Assembly: GCA_902492105.1 (NCBI GenBank)
Contig: CABUKD010000005.1
Coordinates: 1-63,612, forward strand
Source: an uncultured Clostridium sp.
Lineage (GTDB): Bacteria > Bacillota > Clostridia > TANB77 > CAG-508
Direction: 5' to 3'
DNA length: 63,612 bases
The notes under the pieces were generated by a model. The model saw only the letters and a list, made by a program, of their open reading frames with translations. It was not told where the DNA came from and searched no databases. Every line of letters starts with the position of its first letter. Positions within the stretch are counted from its first letter, which is position 1. Positions 26,594-36,507 of this stretch are shown here, piece after piece. The position numbers were made by a program, and so were the translations under genes.

Positions 26594-28039
26594 ATGGAAA
26601 ATAAATTTATACAAATTATTAAAAAGAAGTGGCTCAGAAGTATTGCACTAACCATTTTACTATTTGCCATTATTGTTGCTGCCTATCTAGTCATTAATTT
26701 TGTGGTAAAGCAAGCTAACTTTACTGACTTTGACTTTACAAAAGAAAAAATCTATTCCATTTCACAAGCAACAGAAGATAAATTACAAAATTTAGACAAA
26801 GATGTTACTATTTCTGTTTATAATATGTATCAATATGTAGAAGACTTTGCATATAAATATGCCAATTTGAATGATCATATTAAAGTAGAAAAATTAGAAA
26901 ATTTGAATGCAAAAACAGATTGGAAAACAAATTATGGGGTAACAGATACAAGCGCTTTTGTTGTTATTCAAACAGAAGATAGAGAAAAGATTTTATTTAA
27001 TTCAGATTTTTATACTTATGATTATACTTCTGGTCAAGAAATAGATACTACAGAAGAGGCTATTACCAATGCTATTTTAGATGTTACTATAGAAGAAAAG
27101 CCTAAAATTTACTTTTTAACGGGGCACAATTTATATACAGAAGCATATTTTCAATACTTAGAAATGTCTTTAGAAGGTGAGGCAAATGAAGTAGAATACA
27201 TAGACTTACTTAAAACTGGTTCTGTACCAGAAGATTGTAAAGTATTAGTAATCACCGCATTACAAGAGGACATTACCGCCAAAGAAAAAGATGCTATTTT
27301 AGATTATATTAAACAAGGTGGAGAAATCTTGTTGTTGTTAGATCCAAATCTAAATAAAATAGATATGCCAAATTTTCAAGCAGTATTGGATGAATATGGT
27401 GTTAGTGTTTCAGAAGGTTACCTTTTAGAAGGAGATGCAAATCAAATGATGGCAGGTGCACCAAACTTTATTATTGCACCAATTAATAGCAGTTCTGAAT
27501 TAGTAAAAAATATTGATATGGGACTTAATGTATGCCTAGTAAACTCTGGAAAATTAGATATTGCTTCTACAAAAAAACTAGAAGAAAAAAATGTAACATT
27601 AGAAACTTTAGCAACAGTAAGTGACAAAGCTTTTTATAGAACAGATTTAGAATCTACTAGTGAAAATAAAATAGATAGTGATGAGGATGCAAAAGGAGCT
27701 ACTGTAGCAGCAATGCTTACTAAGCAGATGGATGAAGACAAAACTTCGAAACTAATTGTTTTTGCCAATACAGTATTTGCAACTAATATTCAAATAGATT
27801 CACAATATTACATTTATGCTATTACTAATTATAATAACGAAGACGTTTTACTAAACTCTGTTTCTTATTTAACACAAAGAGAAGATAATATTACTATTCG
27901 TAAAGATAGCGAAACTGTTACTACTTACAATGTAACAGAAATGCAAACTCGTATTGTATTAGGACTGATTTTCTCTATTCCGATTTTAATTGTAGTTATT
28001 GGAATTGTAGTTTGGCAATTAAGAAGAAGAAAAAAATAA
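26594..28039 (+). CDS. GldG-like auxiliary ABC transport protein
   Basis: 481 residues. One helix at each end (about 17-38 and 452-473) brackets a large external domain. FDFTKEKIYSIS after the first helix and DPNLNKIDMPNFQAVLDEYGVSV are typical of the ABC_transp_aux (DUF4350/GldG) family. It lies 16 bp after the permease gene, completing an A-F-G type operon. Confidence 0.88.
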   Translation: MENKFIQIIKKKWLRSIALTILLFAIIVAAYLVINFVVKQANFTDFDFTKEKIYSISQATEDKLQNLDKDVTISVYNMYQYVEDFAYKYANLNDHIKVEKLENLNAKTDWKTNYGVTDTSAFVVIQTEDREKILFNSDFYTYDYTSGQEIDTTEEAITNAILDVTIEEKPKIYFLTGHNLYTEAYFQYLEMSLEGEANEVEYIDLLKTGSVPEDCKVLVITALQEDITAKEKDAILDYIKQGGEILLLLDPNLNKIDMPNFQAVLDEYGVSVSEGYLLEGDANQMMAGAPNFIIAPINSSSELVKNIDMGLNVCLVNSGKLDIASTKKLEEKNVTLETLATVSDKAFYRTDLESTSENKIDSDEDAKGATVAAMLTKQMDEDKTSKLIVFANTVFATNIQIDSQYYIYAITNYNNEDVLLNSVSYLTQREDNITIRKDSETVTTYNVTEMQTRIVLGLIFSIPILIVVIGIVVWQLRRRKK

Positions 28040-28060
28040 TTTAGTTCTGATATTAAAAAT

Positions 28061-28091
28061 TCCTTCATACTTTTAGTTATGAAGGAGTTTT
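28061..28091 (+). terminator. Terminator that contains the next gene's ribosome site
   Basis: TCCTTCATA (28061-28069) pairs with TATGAAGGA (28078-28086), followed by GTTTTTAT. The 3' arm is also the Shine-Dalgarno of the gene starting at 28098. Confidence 0.7.
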
Positions 28092-28097
28092 TATATT

Positions 28098-29138
28098 ATG
28101 AAAAATGTTTTTAAAATTAGTTTTGTTATTATTGGAACCATGATAGGTGCAGGATTTGCCTCGGGCCAAGAAATTAATTTGTTTTTTAATCGCTATGGTA
28201 ACATAGGAATATTAGGAATGATTCTTTCTTGTTTCTTAACAGGTTTTATTATATATCAAGTTTTTCAAATTCTACAAAAAAGAAATATTCATAATTATTC
28301 AGAATTTCTGGATAATATTAGTCCACATAAGAAACTAAACCAAATGGTTCAGATAATTATTCATATTTTCTTATTACTTTCATTTTATATTATGGTAGCA
28401 GGATTTTGTGCATATTTTAAGCAAGAATTTCAAATTCCAATTTGGATATCAGCAATCGTTATGGCTTTGTTATGTTATATTACTTTTAGAAGTGACATGA
28501 AAGGAGTTATTTCTATTAACACTTTTTTAATCCCTTTTTTAATTGTATTTATTTTTTACTTAGGGATAAAAAATATTCCTTTTCTAAATAGTTACTTTTC
28601 ACAACCATCCAACTTAAACTTGCCATCTGGTAATTCATTAGAATGGGTTATTAGCAGTGTTATTTATGCAAGTTATAATAGTATTTTATTAATTCCAATT
28701 TTAATTGAACTAAATGAAAAAATAGAAAAACAGTCAACTATAAAAAAAGTAAGGCTATTTTGTTTTGCAATACTAGCAATATTGGGTATTTGTTTATGTG
28801 GTTTGCTAATCAGAGGAGATGGATACAGCAATACACTAGAATTACCAATGATTCAAATTGTAAAAGAATTTGGAGTAGTATATCCATGGATTTATGGTAT
28901 TGTCATTATAGTAGCTATTTTCACTTCTGCTATTTCTGCTGGATATGGATTTTTAAAAAATGTAACCAAAACAAAAAAATCATATCAAAAATTAGTATTA
29001 CTACTTTGTACTAGTTCTATTTTCATCACATTTATTGGTTTTTCTAATTTAGTTAATCTATTATATCCCATTTTTGGAATATTGGGTTTAATACAAATAT
29101 TTCAAATTGTAAAAAGTAGGAGAGTATTTAGAAAATAA
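28098..29138 (+). CDS. YkvI-like LeuT-fold membrane transporter
   Basis: 346 residues and ten or so helices. The start GTMIGAGFASGQEINLFF is the unwound-helix substrate site typical of the YkvI branch of the APC superfamily. The internal ISSVIYASYNSILLIPIL corresponds to the second inverted unit. The substrate is unknown, probably an amino acid or similar. Confidence 0.87.
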   Translation: MKNVFKISFVIIGTMIGAGFASGQEINLFFNRYGNIGILGMILSCFLTGFIIYQVFQILQKRNIHNYSEFLDNISPHKKLNQMVQIIIHIFLLLSFYIMVAGFCAYFKQEFQIPIWISAIVMALLCYITFRSDMKGVISINTFLIPFLIVFIFYLGIKNIPFLNSYFSQPSNLNLPSGNSLEWVISSVIYASYNSILLIPILIELNEKIEKQSTIKKVRLFCFAILAILGICLCGLLIRGDGYSNTLELPMIQIVKEFGVVYPWIYGIVIIVAIFTSAISAGYGFLKNVTKTKKSYQKLVLLLCTSSIFITFIGFSNLVNLLYPIFGILGLIQIFQIVKSRRVFRK

Positions 29139-29162
29139 CTAGTTCAACGTAAATAGAATTTC

Positions 29163-29191
29163 TTGACTATTCTTTTGAAAAACAGTATAAT
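29163..29191 (+). promoter_or_regulatory. Promoter of the DUF5711 gene
   Basis: TTGACT, a 17-bp spacer, TATAAT at 29186-29191. Confidence 0.75.
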
Positions 29192-29245
29192 GTAAAAAAA
29201 TAAAAGGATAAAACAAAAAAAGAAAATATACGAGAGGAAAATCAA

Positions 29246-30454
29246 ATGAGAAAAATCATAGAATTTGAGCCTGAAAAGAAAAAAGTAGATGAAAAAGTGA
29301 ATAAAAAAATAAATAAAAAAAAGATGGGAATCATCATAGGAATTACTATTTTTGTTATTATTATTGCAACTGTTGCTATTATCTATGGAGTTAATAAAGA
29401 TTTTCGTAATTTTATGGATAAATATGTTTTAGGAAAAAATGTTACAGAAGAGAATTTACCAACTATTGATATTGATTATAATTCTAATATTCATGTAATC
29501 CCTTATGGAAATTTTATTTGTATTTTGGCAGAAAATACTTTGTTTGAGTATAATAGCTCAGGCAAACAAGAAAAAGAAGTAAAAGTAGAAATTAGTAATC
29601 CTATTTATGATGTAGAAGGTAGATACTTAGTAATAGGAGAAAAAAATAATCAAAAATTATATTTAATTTCAGAAGATCATATTGTATGGGAAAAAAATAT
29701 AGATGGTAATTTAAGTAAGGTAACTGTAAATAAAAATGGTTATGTAAGTGCTATTGTAACAGGAACTACTCATAAGTCAGTTATTGTTGTTTATGATGCA
29801 AAAGGCAATGAGCTATTTAAATCTTATTTATCTCAAACCATAGCGGTAGATGCTTGTATATCACCAGATAATCAAGAACTAGCTTATGCAGAAGTAAATA
29901 CTTCAGGAACGGTAATTCAGTCAAGTATTAAAATTATTTCTGTTGATAGCGCAAAAGAAATAGACACTGAGCCCCAATATACTTATACCGCTCCACAAAA
30001 TAGTCTTATTTTAAAAATAAAATATCAAGATAGAAATAAGCTAATTTGTATGTATGAAAATAGTATTCATATGATTGAAAATGAAACAGATACGGAAATT
30101 CTAAAAATAGATGAAGATGGAAAGAAAATAAATTTTGCAGATATTGATTTAGAAAATCATGTATTTCGAGCAGTAGAAAAATCTACAGGATTATTTAATG
30201 CAGATACTGTTGTTGAAATTAAAAATGTCCAAAATCAAAAAGAAGCTGTTTATACAGTAGAAGAAGTGGCAAAAAGTATTGTATGTAATGGAAAAATAAT
30301 AGGAATTAATTTAGGGACACAAGTAGATTTTATTGACATGAATGGTTGGCTAGTAAGAAGATATATGTCTTCACAAGTAGTAGAAAATATAGTAATTTGC
30401 GATGGCGTAGCAGGAATTATTTATGGAGATAAAATTGAATTAGTAAGTTTATAA
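29246..30454 (+). CDS. DUF5711 family membrane-anchored protein
   Basis: 402 residues: a Lys-rich cytoplasmic N-terminus, one helix (about 27-50), and a long external beta-rich region with repeated strand blocks (DVEGRYLVIGEKNNQKLYLI, SPDNQELAYAEV) resembling a beta-propeller. It matches the DUF5711 group of Clostridia. A CvpA-family gene follows 70 bp later, a common pairing. The role is unknown, probably in the cell envelope. Confidence 0.8.
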   Translation: MRKIIEFEPEKKKVDEKVNKKINKKKMGIIIGITIFVIIIATVAIIYGVNKDFRNFMDKYVLGKNVTEENLPTIDIDYNSNIHVIPYGNFICILAENTLFEYNSSGKQEKEVKVEISNPIYDVEGRYLVIGEKNNQKLYLISEDHIVWEKNIDGNLSKVTVNKNGYVSAIVTGTTHKSVIVVYDAKGNELFKSYLSQTIAVDACISPDNQELAYAEVNTSGTVIQSSIKIISVDSAKEIDTEPQYTYTAPQNSLILKIKYQDRNKLICMYENSIHMIENETDTEILKIDEDGKKINFADIDLENHVFRAVEKSTGLFNADTVVEIKNVQNQKEAVYTVEEVAKSIVCNGKIIGINLGTQVDFIDMNGWLVRRYMSSQVVENIVICDGVAGIIYGDKIELVSL

Positions 30455-30523
30455 AATAAATATAAAAATAATTTATAATTAAATTTACATATCATAACTA
30501 GTTAAGGTTAGGGGGAAAGAAAA

Positions 30524-31261
30524 ATGGGTATTATTGTTGACATCATTATAATAGCTATATTTGCTATTTGCCTTGGATTAGGGTTTAAAAAAGGACTAAC
30601 CGGATCTTTACTCAAAATTATTTCTTTTGTATTAGCTTTAATTATTGCCTTTATTCTCTTTAAACCAGTGTCTAATTTTGTGATAGACCATACAAATTGG
30701 GACGAAACATTAGAACAAGCAATTCGACAAACATTAATAGAAGAAAATCCGAAAGAGAATAATCAAGTAGAACAAAATAAGCAAGAAGAAAATGCACAAA
30801 CACAAAATGGAGAGGGACAAAAAATACAAGTGGCTAATGAAGAAAATGGCAAAAAGCAAAGGATGTCAGAAGTAATGATGGACTATATTAATGAAGCTGT
30901 AGAAAACGCAGGTACAGAAGCCAAAAATGCAATTGTGGATTCTACTGCTAGAAATGTAGCTGTTACCATTATTAATGTAGGGGTATTAATTGTTTTATTT
31001 TTAGTTAGTAGAATTGTACTAATGCTAATAAAAGGCTTAACACAATTAATTACTAAGTTACCTGTTATTAAACAATTTGATAAGTTAGGTGGAATCATTT
31101 ACGGATTATTAGAATCTCTTATTATCATTTATGTAATTTTAGCAATATTATCATTTGTAAGTCCACTAATTAGCCAAACAGGAATCATACAAGCAATAGA
31201 AAATTCGTTTATTGGAAGCATTATGTATGATAATAATTTGTTGTTAAAAATAATTTTTTAA
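30524..31261 (+). CDS. CvpA family membrane protein
   Basis: 245 residues with four helices. The start IVDIIIIAIFAICLGLGFKKGLTGSLLKIISFVLA is the family signature. A Gln/Asn/Glu-rich soluble insertion of about 65 residues sits between helices 2 and 3. CvpA proteins are linked to colicin V production and envelope stability. RBS TAGGGGGAAAGAAAA. Confidence 0.87.
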   Translation: MGIIVDIIIIAIFAICLGLGFKKGLTGSLLKIISFVLALIIAFILFKPVSNFVIDHTNWDETLEQAIRQTLIEENPKENNQVEQNKQEENAQTQNGEGQKIQVANEENGKKQRMSEVMMDYINEAVENAGTEAKNAIVDSTARNVAVTIINVGVLIVLFLVSRIVLMLIKGLTQLITKLPVIKQFDKLGGIIYGLLESLIIIYVILAILSFVSPLISQTGIIQAIENSFIGSIMYDNNLLLKIIF

Positions 31262-31330
31262 TAGAGAATTATATAATTTTACAATGGAAAAGGTAAATGC
31301 TATAAATTACAGACATTCATATTTTCATGA

Positions 31331-31543
31331 AAGAAGATTGTCCTAAAATATTAGAATATAAACTTTATAATATTAGAATTGTCTTTTTCAATTTTTAAAA
31401 CCTTTCCCCTTTTGGACAGCTGTAACTCGGCATAAAAATGCCTCCAACAGCTGTCACAATGGTCACCCACGCAAGGACTTAAAAATTTCAAAAGACGATT
31501 CTAATATTTTAAATAAATTTAGTTTGATTTTAGGACCTTTCTT
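31331..31543. repeat. MITE-like palindromic repeat, family A copy 2
   Basis: 213 bp with ends GATTGTCCTAAAAT and ATTTTAGGACC. It shares the centre CCTTTCCCCTTTTGGACA, CTGTAACTCGGCAT and CCCACGCAAGG with 13587-13785 in the same orientation. Inner arms again read TATTAGAATTGTCTTT and its complement. Most of the gap 31262-31638 is this element. Confidence 0.85.
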
Positions 31544-31584
31544 AAAATAAAAATTTTGAAATTAATAAAATTATTGTAAAAATA

Positions 31585-31613
31585 TTGCTATTTTGGTAGT
31601 AATTTGTTATACT
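31585..31613 (+). promoter_or_regulatory. Promoter of the LCP gene
   Basis: TTGCTA, a 17-bp spacer, TATACT at 31608-31613. Confidence 0.65.
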
Positions 31614-31647
31614 AAAAAACGAAATATATAAGGAACAGGTGAAAATT

Positions 31648-32910
31648 TTGGAAAAAAAGAAACAAGCAAAAGAAACAAAGAAGAAAAAAAAGGGAATAGG
31701 TAAAAAAATAGCGTTAGTTATTATTTTTATTATTCTAATAGCAGGAGCAGTATTTGGTTATAATGTATATAAAAATGGTGGAGGTCTAAAAGGATTTTTA
31801 GCAACAGCCATTGGGCATAATCAAGAAACGCTAAAAAATTTGCCTAAAATGTATTGCTTACTTTTAGGACAAAGTGAAGAATTAACAGATACTATTATGA
31901 TAGCTGAATATGATCCTCAATTACAGCAAGCATCTATTTTATCAATTCCAAGAGATACTTTTATAGGAGATAATGAGGCTACAGCGACTCCAAGCCAAAA
32001 AATTAATGCAGTGTATTCTATAGGAATTGATAGTATGTTAAAAGAAATTAATGAATTAACGGGACTTAATATCCAGTATTATTTAAAAGTAGATACAGAA
32101 GCATTTAAAGCTCTTGTAGATGCTGTTGGCGGAGTGACTTTTGATGTTCCTATTGATATGAAATATGATGATAATAGACAAAATTTGCACATTAATTTAA
32201 AAGCAGGAGAACAATTATTAGATGGAGATAAAGCAGAGCAACTTGTAAGATTTAGACATAACAATGATGGATCAACCTACCCTTATGAATATGGTATGGA
32301 AGACTTAGGAAGAATGAAAACACAAAGAAACTTTTTAACAGCACTTGCAAAACAAACTTTAAAACCTGAAAACATCTTCAAAATTAATGATTTTATAGAT
32401 ATTGCAAATAAATACATAGAAACCAACCTTGACTTTGATACCATTAAAGACTATGTACCTTATATTGTAGAATTTAACGTGGACAACTTAAGGACAGAAC
32501 AATTACCAGGAGAACCAGCTTATGCTAATGGTTGGGCTGTATATTTAGCAGATGAACAGAAAACAGCAGAAATAATAGATGAATTATTCTTAAATCCAGT
32601 ACAAGATGATAACATAGATACAAGTGGAATAGATACTTCTGGTATTGATAAAACAAAAATTGAAATTGAGTTATTAAACGGAACCAATAGTAGTACAAAA
32701 CTAAAAAGAATTCAAAATAGATTAGAAAAAGCAGGATATACTGTTACAAAAACAAATGAGACTTCTCAAACAGAAACAACTACAATGATTGTTAGGGGAA
32801 ATGTAGAACAAGCTGCAAAAGAAGAAATAAAGCTTTTAACAGAAGCAAGTACAGTATCTAATGCAGAATCAGACGAAGTTAGCATTACTGTTATTATTGG
32901 AACAAAATAA
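31648..32910 (+). CDS. LytR-CpsA-Psr (LCP) family phosphotransferase with LytR_C domain
   Basis: 420 residues. A Lys-rich N-terminus and one helix (about 24-44) anchor it. The LCP catalytic domain follows, with LSIPRDTF and the Arg-rich VRFRHNNDGS.. DLGRMKTQRNF signature. A C-terminal LytR_C-like domain (about 340-420, KIEIELLNGTN) ends it. LCP enzymes attach teichoic-acid or capsule polymers to peptidoglycan. I prefer the TTG at 31648 spaced from AGGAACAGGTG; the GTG at 31639 is the alternative. Confidence 0.9.
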   Translation: MEKKKQAKETKKKKKGIGKKIALVIIFIILIAGAVFGYNVYKNGGGLKGFLATAIGHNQETLKNLPKMYCLLLGQSEELTDTIMIAEYDPQLQQASILSIPRDTFIGDNEATATPSQKINAVYSIGIDSMLKEINELTGLNIQYYLKVDTEAFKALVDAVGGVTFDVPIDMKYDDNRQNLHINLKAGEQLLDGDKAEQLVRFRHNNDGSTYPYEYGMEDLGRMKTQRNFLTALAKQTLKPENIFKINDFIDIANKYIETNLDFDTIKDYVPYIVEFNVDNLRTEQLPGEPAYANGWAVYLADEQKTAEIIDELFLNPVQDDNIDTSGIDTSGIDKTKIEIELLNGTNSSTKLKRIQNRLEKAGYTVTKTNETSQTETTTMIVRGNVEQAAKEEIKLLTEASTVSNAESDEVSITVIIGTK

Positions 32911-33000
32911 TGCTACAAATTTAGAGAAACTAGAAATAAAAAAATAGAAAGAGTTTTAAGCTTAGAAGGTTTTATTTTAGAAACTTATAAATTTAAAAAA

Positions 33001-33046
33001 TGAAAAAAGGGCACTATATATATTTATTAATAGTGCTCTTTTTTAT
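33001..33046. terminator. Bidirectional terminator
   Basis: AAAAAAGGGCACTAT pairs with ATAGTGCTCTTTTTT. The remainder of 32911-33151 shows nothing further. Confidence 0.85.
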
Positions 33047-33151
33047 TGGTACGAAAAAGAGAAATTCATTAAGAATTATCCTCTTTCCATTGAGGGGGAT
33101 AAATAAAATTATTATTTATTCTCTACTCGATTAGGAATATCGTAGACTTTT

Positions 33152-34630
33152 TTATAAAAGTTCAAAATTATTTAATTGCATACAGCGAAAATGTCCACCT
33201 TTTTTCTTCCTTTTTTTAGATTTCTTTGTTGCTTTAGTATAAGAACCAGAACCATGCTTTTTATTTTTGTTCTTTGGCTTTAATAATATATAAAGCAAAT
33301 ATAAAGTAACAAAAATTAATAAAATACGAAGTAAAGTAGGTAAAAAGCCAGAAGCTATTACACTAGTTTCTGCTAGTAAATCAGAAGAATAAGTTTCATC
33401 TCCCACTTGATAAGTAATTTTTCCAATTGCTTCATTAGCAGAAATAGGAGCTTTCAAATTATCTCTATATGTAATTTCAGGTTCTAAATTTTGAGCATTT
33501 TCTTCTGAAGATAATAAAATAGAGATATCATCTTTAACAAGAACATTTAACTTTCGAGTATCGCTTGTTGCACCTCTTACCGTAATTTCCTCTAATACGT
33601 TATTTTTCTCCTGTACTGTTTGCATAGAATAATTTTCAAAAGCATAATCAAATAAAGTAATACAATCTAAATTTCGTTCACTAAGTCCATCTTTTGTAGT
33701 GCCCCCTCCAAGAACCACAGCAATTACTTCCATATTATCCTTTTTGGCACTAGCTACAATACAAGAACCTGCATCTGTAGTATAGCCTGTTTTAATTCCT
33801 GTTGCATATTCATAATAATAATTATCCTTTGCGGTACTATTATTTTCTCTTAACAAATCATTTGTGGTATTAAAAATACGATCAGTTTTATTATATTTAT
33901 TGGTAGCAGGAAGAGAATATCTAGTTTTCTTTATAATACTTCTAAAAGTACTATTTTGCATTGCATATCTTCCCATTAAAGCTAAATCATAAGCAGTAGT
34001 GGTATGTTCATCATTATGTACTCCATTAGGATTTACAAAATGAGTATTCAAACAACCAATTTCCTTTGCCTTTTCATTCATTAAAACAGCAAAATCATCT
34101 ACACTACCAGAAATATGTTCTGCAAGAACATTTGCAGCATCATTTGCAGAAGGAATAAGTAAAACATTTAATAGCTGTTCTATAGTCAACTCTTCTCCCT
34201 CTTTCAAACTAGCATGGGAATAGCTAGCAGGAACAGAAAAAATAGCATTATGGCTAACTGTAGCAATATCTGTTAATTCACAATTTTCTAATGCTAAAAT
34301 AGCAGTCATAATTTTGGTTGTACTAGCAGGAAAAACTACTTCTTGCGCATCTTTTGCATATAAAATTCTACCAGAACTTGCTTCCATTAAAATACAATTG
34401 GGAGAATAAATGGAAAGATCCTTAACATTATCTGTAGAATTAATAGAATTATTTATATGATTGGTATCTTCTGCATTAGTATTAGTTTTAGTATCAGCAT
34501 TAGTGTTAGCAATGGCGATACTAGAAGCAAAAGACACATTTTTGTTTACAAAAAAAGAAAAACAGAATAATAAAAACTGAAATAACAAAATAAAAATAAG
34601 TAATCGAAAAGAACACTTAGAAATTTTCAT
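33152..34630 (-). CDS. D-alanyl-D-alanine carboxypeptidase (DacF/PBP5 type, S11 family)
   Basis: 492 residues from the ATG at 34630 (RBS TTAGGAGATATG). Signal/anchor helix at about 5-27. The catalytic motifs are SxxK in PASTTKIM, SxN in IPSANDAAN and KTG in GIKTGYTTDAG. A PBP5_C-like domain follows. Then comes a second helix (about 445-465) and a strongly basic tail, so the protein may be anchored at both ends. It trims peptidoglycan pentapeptides. Confidence 0.92.
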   Translation of the reverse strand: MKISKCSFRLLIFILLFQFLLFCFSFFVNKNVSFASSIAIANTNADTKTNTNAEDTNHINNSINSTDNVKDLSIYSPNCILMEASSGRILYAKDAQEVVFPASTTKIMTAILALENCELTDIATVSHNAIFSVPASYSHASLKEGEELTIEQLLNVLLIPSANDAANVLAEHISGSVDDFAVLMNEKAKEIGCLNTHFVNPNGVHNDEHTTTAYDLALMGRYAMQNSTFRSIIKKTRYSLPATNKYNKTDRIFNTTNDLLRENNSTAKDNYYYEYATGIKTGYTTDAGSCIVASAKKDNMEVIAVVLGGGTTKDGLSERNLDCITLFDYAFENYSMQTVQEKNNVLEEITVRGATSDTRKLNVLVKDDISILLSSEENAQNLEPEITYRDNLKAPISANEAIGKITYQVGDETYSSDLLAETSVIASGFLPTLLRILLIFVTLYLLYILLKPKNKNKKHGSGSYTKATKKSKKRKKKGGHFRCMQLNNFELL

Positions 34631-34859
34631 ATCATATCTCCTAACAATTCTTTCAAACTTCAATATAAATATAACTATATCTTAAAATAAAAATTATTTC
34701 AAGATATAGTAGAAAATTTTGTTAATAACTTCTTACATTTTATTCCAACAAAATAAAAAAATGATGTGAAGATTAGAAAAAATAAAAAATGTAGTTTCGC
34801 TAGTAAGTAATTATTAATAACAATACCAAATAGAAAAGAAGATAAGATATGATATGAAA

Positions 34860-35030
34860 ATGGAAAATATAGAAAAAGTAATAGAAGTTCAAATAGAAAA
34901 AACGGGAATAAAAAAATAGAAAAAGTAATTAGAAGTCCAAATAAAGAAAAAATAGGAATAGAAAACTAGAAAAGTGGTTAGAAGTGCAAATAAAAAAATA
35001 GAAAACTAAAAAAGAAAGAAGGTGCAAAAA
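34860..35030 (+). repeat. Imperfect tandem A-rich repeat, about 48-bp unit
   Basis: Three degenerate units, each with AAAAAGTAATTAGAAGT-CAAATA, then a run of A/G and GGAATAGAAAA. It lies in the 34631-35170 gap before comEA. No protein frame with a ribosome site is visible in it. Confidence 0.55.
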
Positions 35031-35126
35031 GAGAAAAATAAAACGAAAAAAAGGAGGTGAAGAAAAGATAAAAACAGCAGTTATTCAATGAAAAAATATA
35101 TGAAAATATTGGAAATTTATAAGAAA

Positions 35127-35161
35127 GGAGGCTATGATATATTAATTGAAAATATATCATA
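35127..35161 (+). promoter_or_regulatory. Shine-Dalgarno bridged to the comEA start by a hairpin
   Basis: AGGAGG at 35127-35132 is 38 nt from the ATG, too far for normal use. An 11-bp perfect hairpin (35133-35143 with 35151-35161) fills 29 of those bases, leaving a normal spacing of about 9 nt when folded. Confidence 0.55.
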
Positions 35162-35170
35162 AAATGAAAA

Positions 35171-35911
35171 ATGTTAGAACGATTCAATTTAAAACAAAAA
35201 ATAATAGGAGGAATCATTATAGGAATCATCGTTATTGGAATTGCAATCTATGGATTCATTTCAATGACACAAACACAAGAAACAATAGATATCAGCCAAA
35301 TGGTAAATTTAGAAAATGAAAATCAAGGAATAGGAGAAAGAGAAACGACTGAAAAAAAGAATAATGATATATCAGGAAAAAAGAATGAAAATATAGACAA
35401 TGGAAAAGATGAAAATAGCCAAAGCAATGCCACACAACAACAAAATGTAATAATGGTACACATTACAGGAGAAGTAAGAAAAACAGGAATATTAACTTTA
35501 CCAGAAGGAGCAAGAATTGCAGATGCCGTGGAAGCAGCAGGAGGAGAAACAAAAGAAGCGGATTTAAATGCTATTAATCTAGCTTATGTATTACAAGATG
35601 GGCAAAAAATTTATATACCAAATAAAAATGAAGAACAAGAAGAAAAAGCGTATATTACTACAGAAAATGGAAATAATATAGTCAGCCAACCAGATAATAG
35701 CTCTAAAGGAGGGAGCACAAAAGTGAACATTAATGAAGCCAGTCAATCTGAATTAGAAACATTGCCAGGAATAGGACCATCCATAGCAAGCAGAATTATC
35801 GAGTATAGGGAGCAAAATGGAAAATTTAGCAAAATAGAGGATTTGCAAAATGTAAAAGGAATAGGTGATGCTAAATTCGCTAATATAAAAGATTATGTAG
35901 TAGCAAAGTAA
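35171..35911 (+). CDS. comEA: ComEA-type competence DNA receptor
   Basis: 246 residues. One N-terminal helix (about 12-32), then a low-complexity linker. A SLBB domain follows (MVHITGEVRKTGILTLPEGARI, about 95-155). The helix-hairpin-helix DNA-binding domain ends it (VNINEASQSELETLPGIGPSIASRI.. VKGIGDAKF, about 183-246). It captures double-stranded DNA at the membrane for uptake. Translation may depend on the leader hairpin. Confidence 0.93.
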   Translation: MLERFNLKQKIIGGIIIGIIVIGIAIYGFISMTQTQETIDISQMVNLENENQGIGERETTEKKNNDISGKKNENIDNGKDENSQSNATQQQNVIMVHITGEVRKTGILTLPEGARIADAVEAAGGETKEADLNAINLAYVLQDGQKIYIPNKNEEQEEKAYITTENGNNIVSQPDNSSKGGSTKVNINEASQSELETLPGIGPSIASRIIEYREQNGKFSKIEDLQNVKGIGDAKFANIKDYVVAK

Positions 35912-36197
35912 AGATAAAATTAATTATTTGATATTAGAATTTAAAATATTTTAATAGGATATTTTAATAGGAAGCTTGAACAGGACATTTTAATAAAATA
36001 TTTGTTTAAAAAAAGCATTTAAATAGAGCACTTTTAAAATAGTAGATTTAAAAAAGACATTTGTATACGATGTTTTTGTAATATTATGAATTAAGCAAAC
36101 ATATAATAGAGAAAGAAGGTTGATAAAAATATATACTTGCTTTTAAAGAAAAAACGTGATTTTAAATGACTGGGGCACTTTTTTAAATAAATGTATT

Positions 36198-36226
36198 GAC
36201 AATATAAAGAAAAAGCAGTATACTTA
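36198..36226 (+). promoter_or_regulatory. Promoter of tRNA-fMet
   Basis: Consensus TTGACA, a 17-bp spacer, TATACT, ending 26 bp before the tRNA. The AT-rich gap 35912-36197 shows only loose TTTAATA-type repetition. Confidence 0.85.
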
Positions 36227-36251
36227 ATAGGTAGCAGAAAGAATTATATAT

Positions 36252-36327
<76 letters not shown>

Positions 36328-36340
36328 AGATTTAAACTTA

Positions 36341-36372
36341 GAGTCGCAAAAGATTGTGGACTCTTTATTTTT
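36341..36372 (+). terminator. Terminator of tRNA-fMet, inside the element
   Basis: GAGTC / GACTC with a loop, followed by TTTATTTTTT. Confidence 0.6.
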
Positions 36373-36385
36373 TGTGTGAAAGTGT

Positions 36386-36453
36386 ATTTTAGGCTATTTT
36401 GGGGACAGCTTGGGGACACAAGCTACTTTAAATAGCTATAAATAGCCTAAAAT
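36386..36453 (+). promoter_or_regulatory. Left integrase arm-site region
   Basis: Two GGGGACA direct repeats (36401, 36412), 11 bp apart, lie inside a perfect 14-bp inverted repeat (36386-36399 with 36440-36453). The same pair with the same 11-bp step recurs near the right end. Confidence 0.7.
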
Positions 36454-36507
36454 TTCACAATAAGACTTAAAAAAAGCAATTTTTGTAATTTTATTGAAAA
36501 AAGATTA

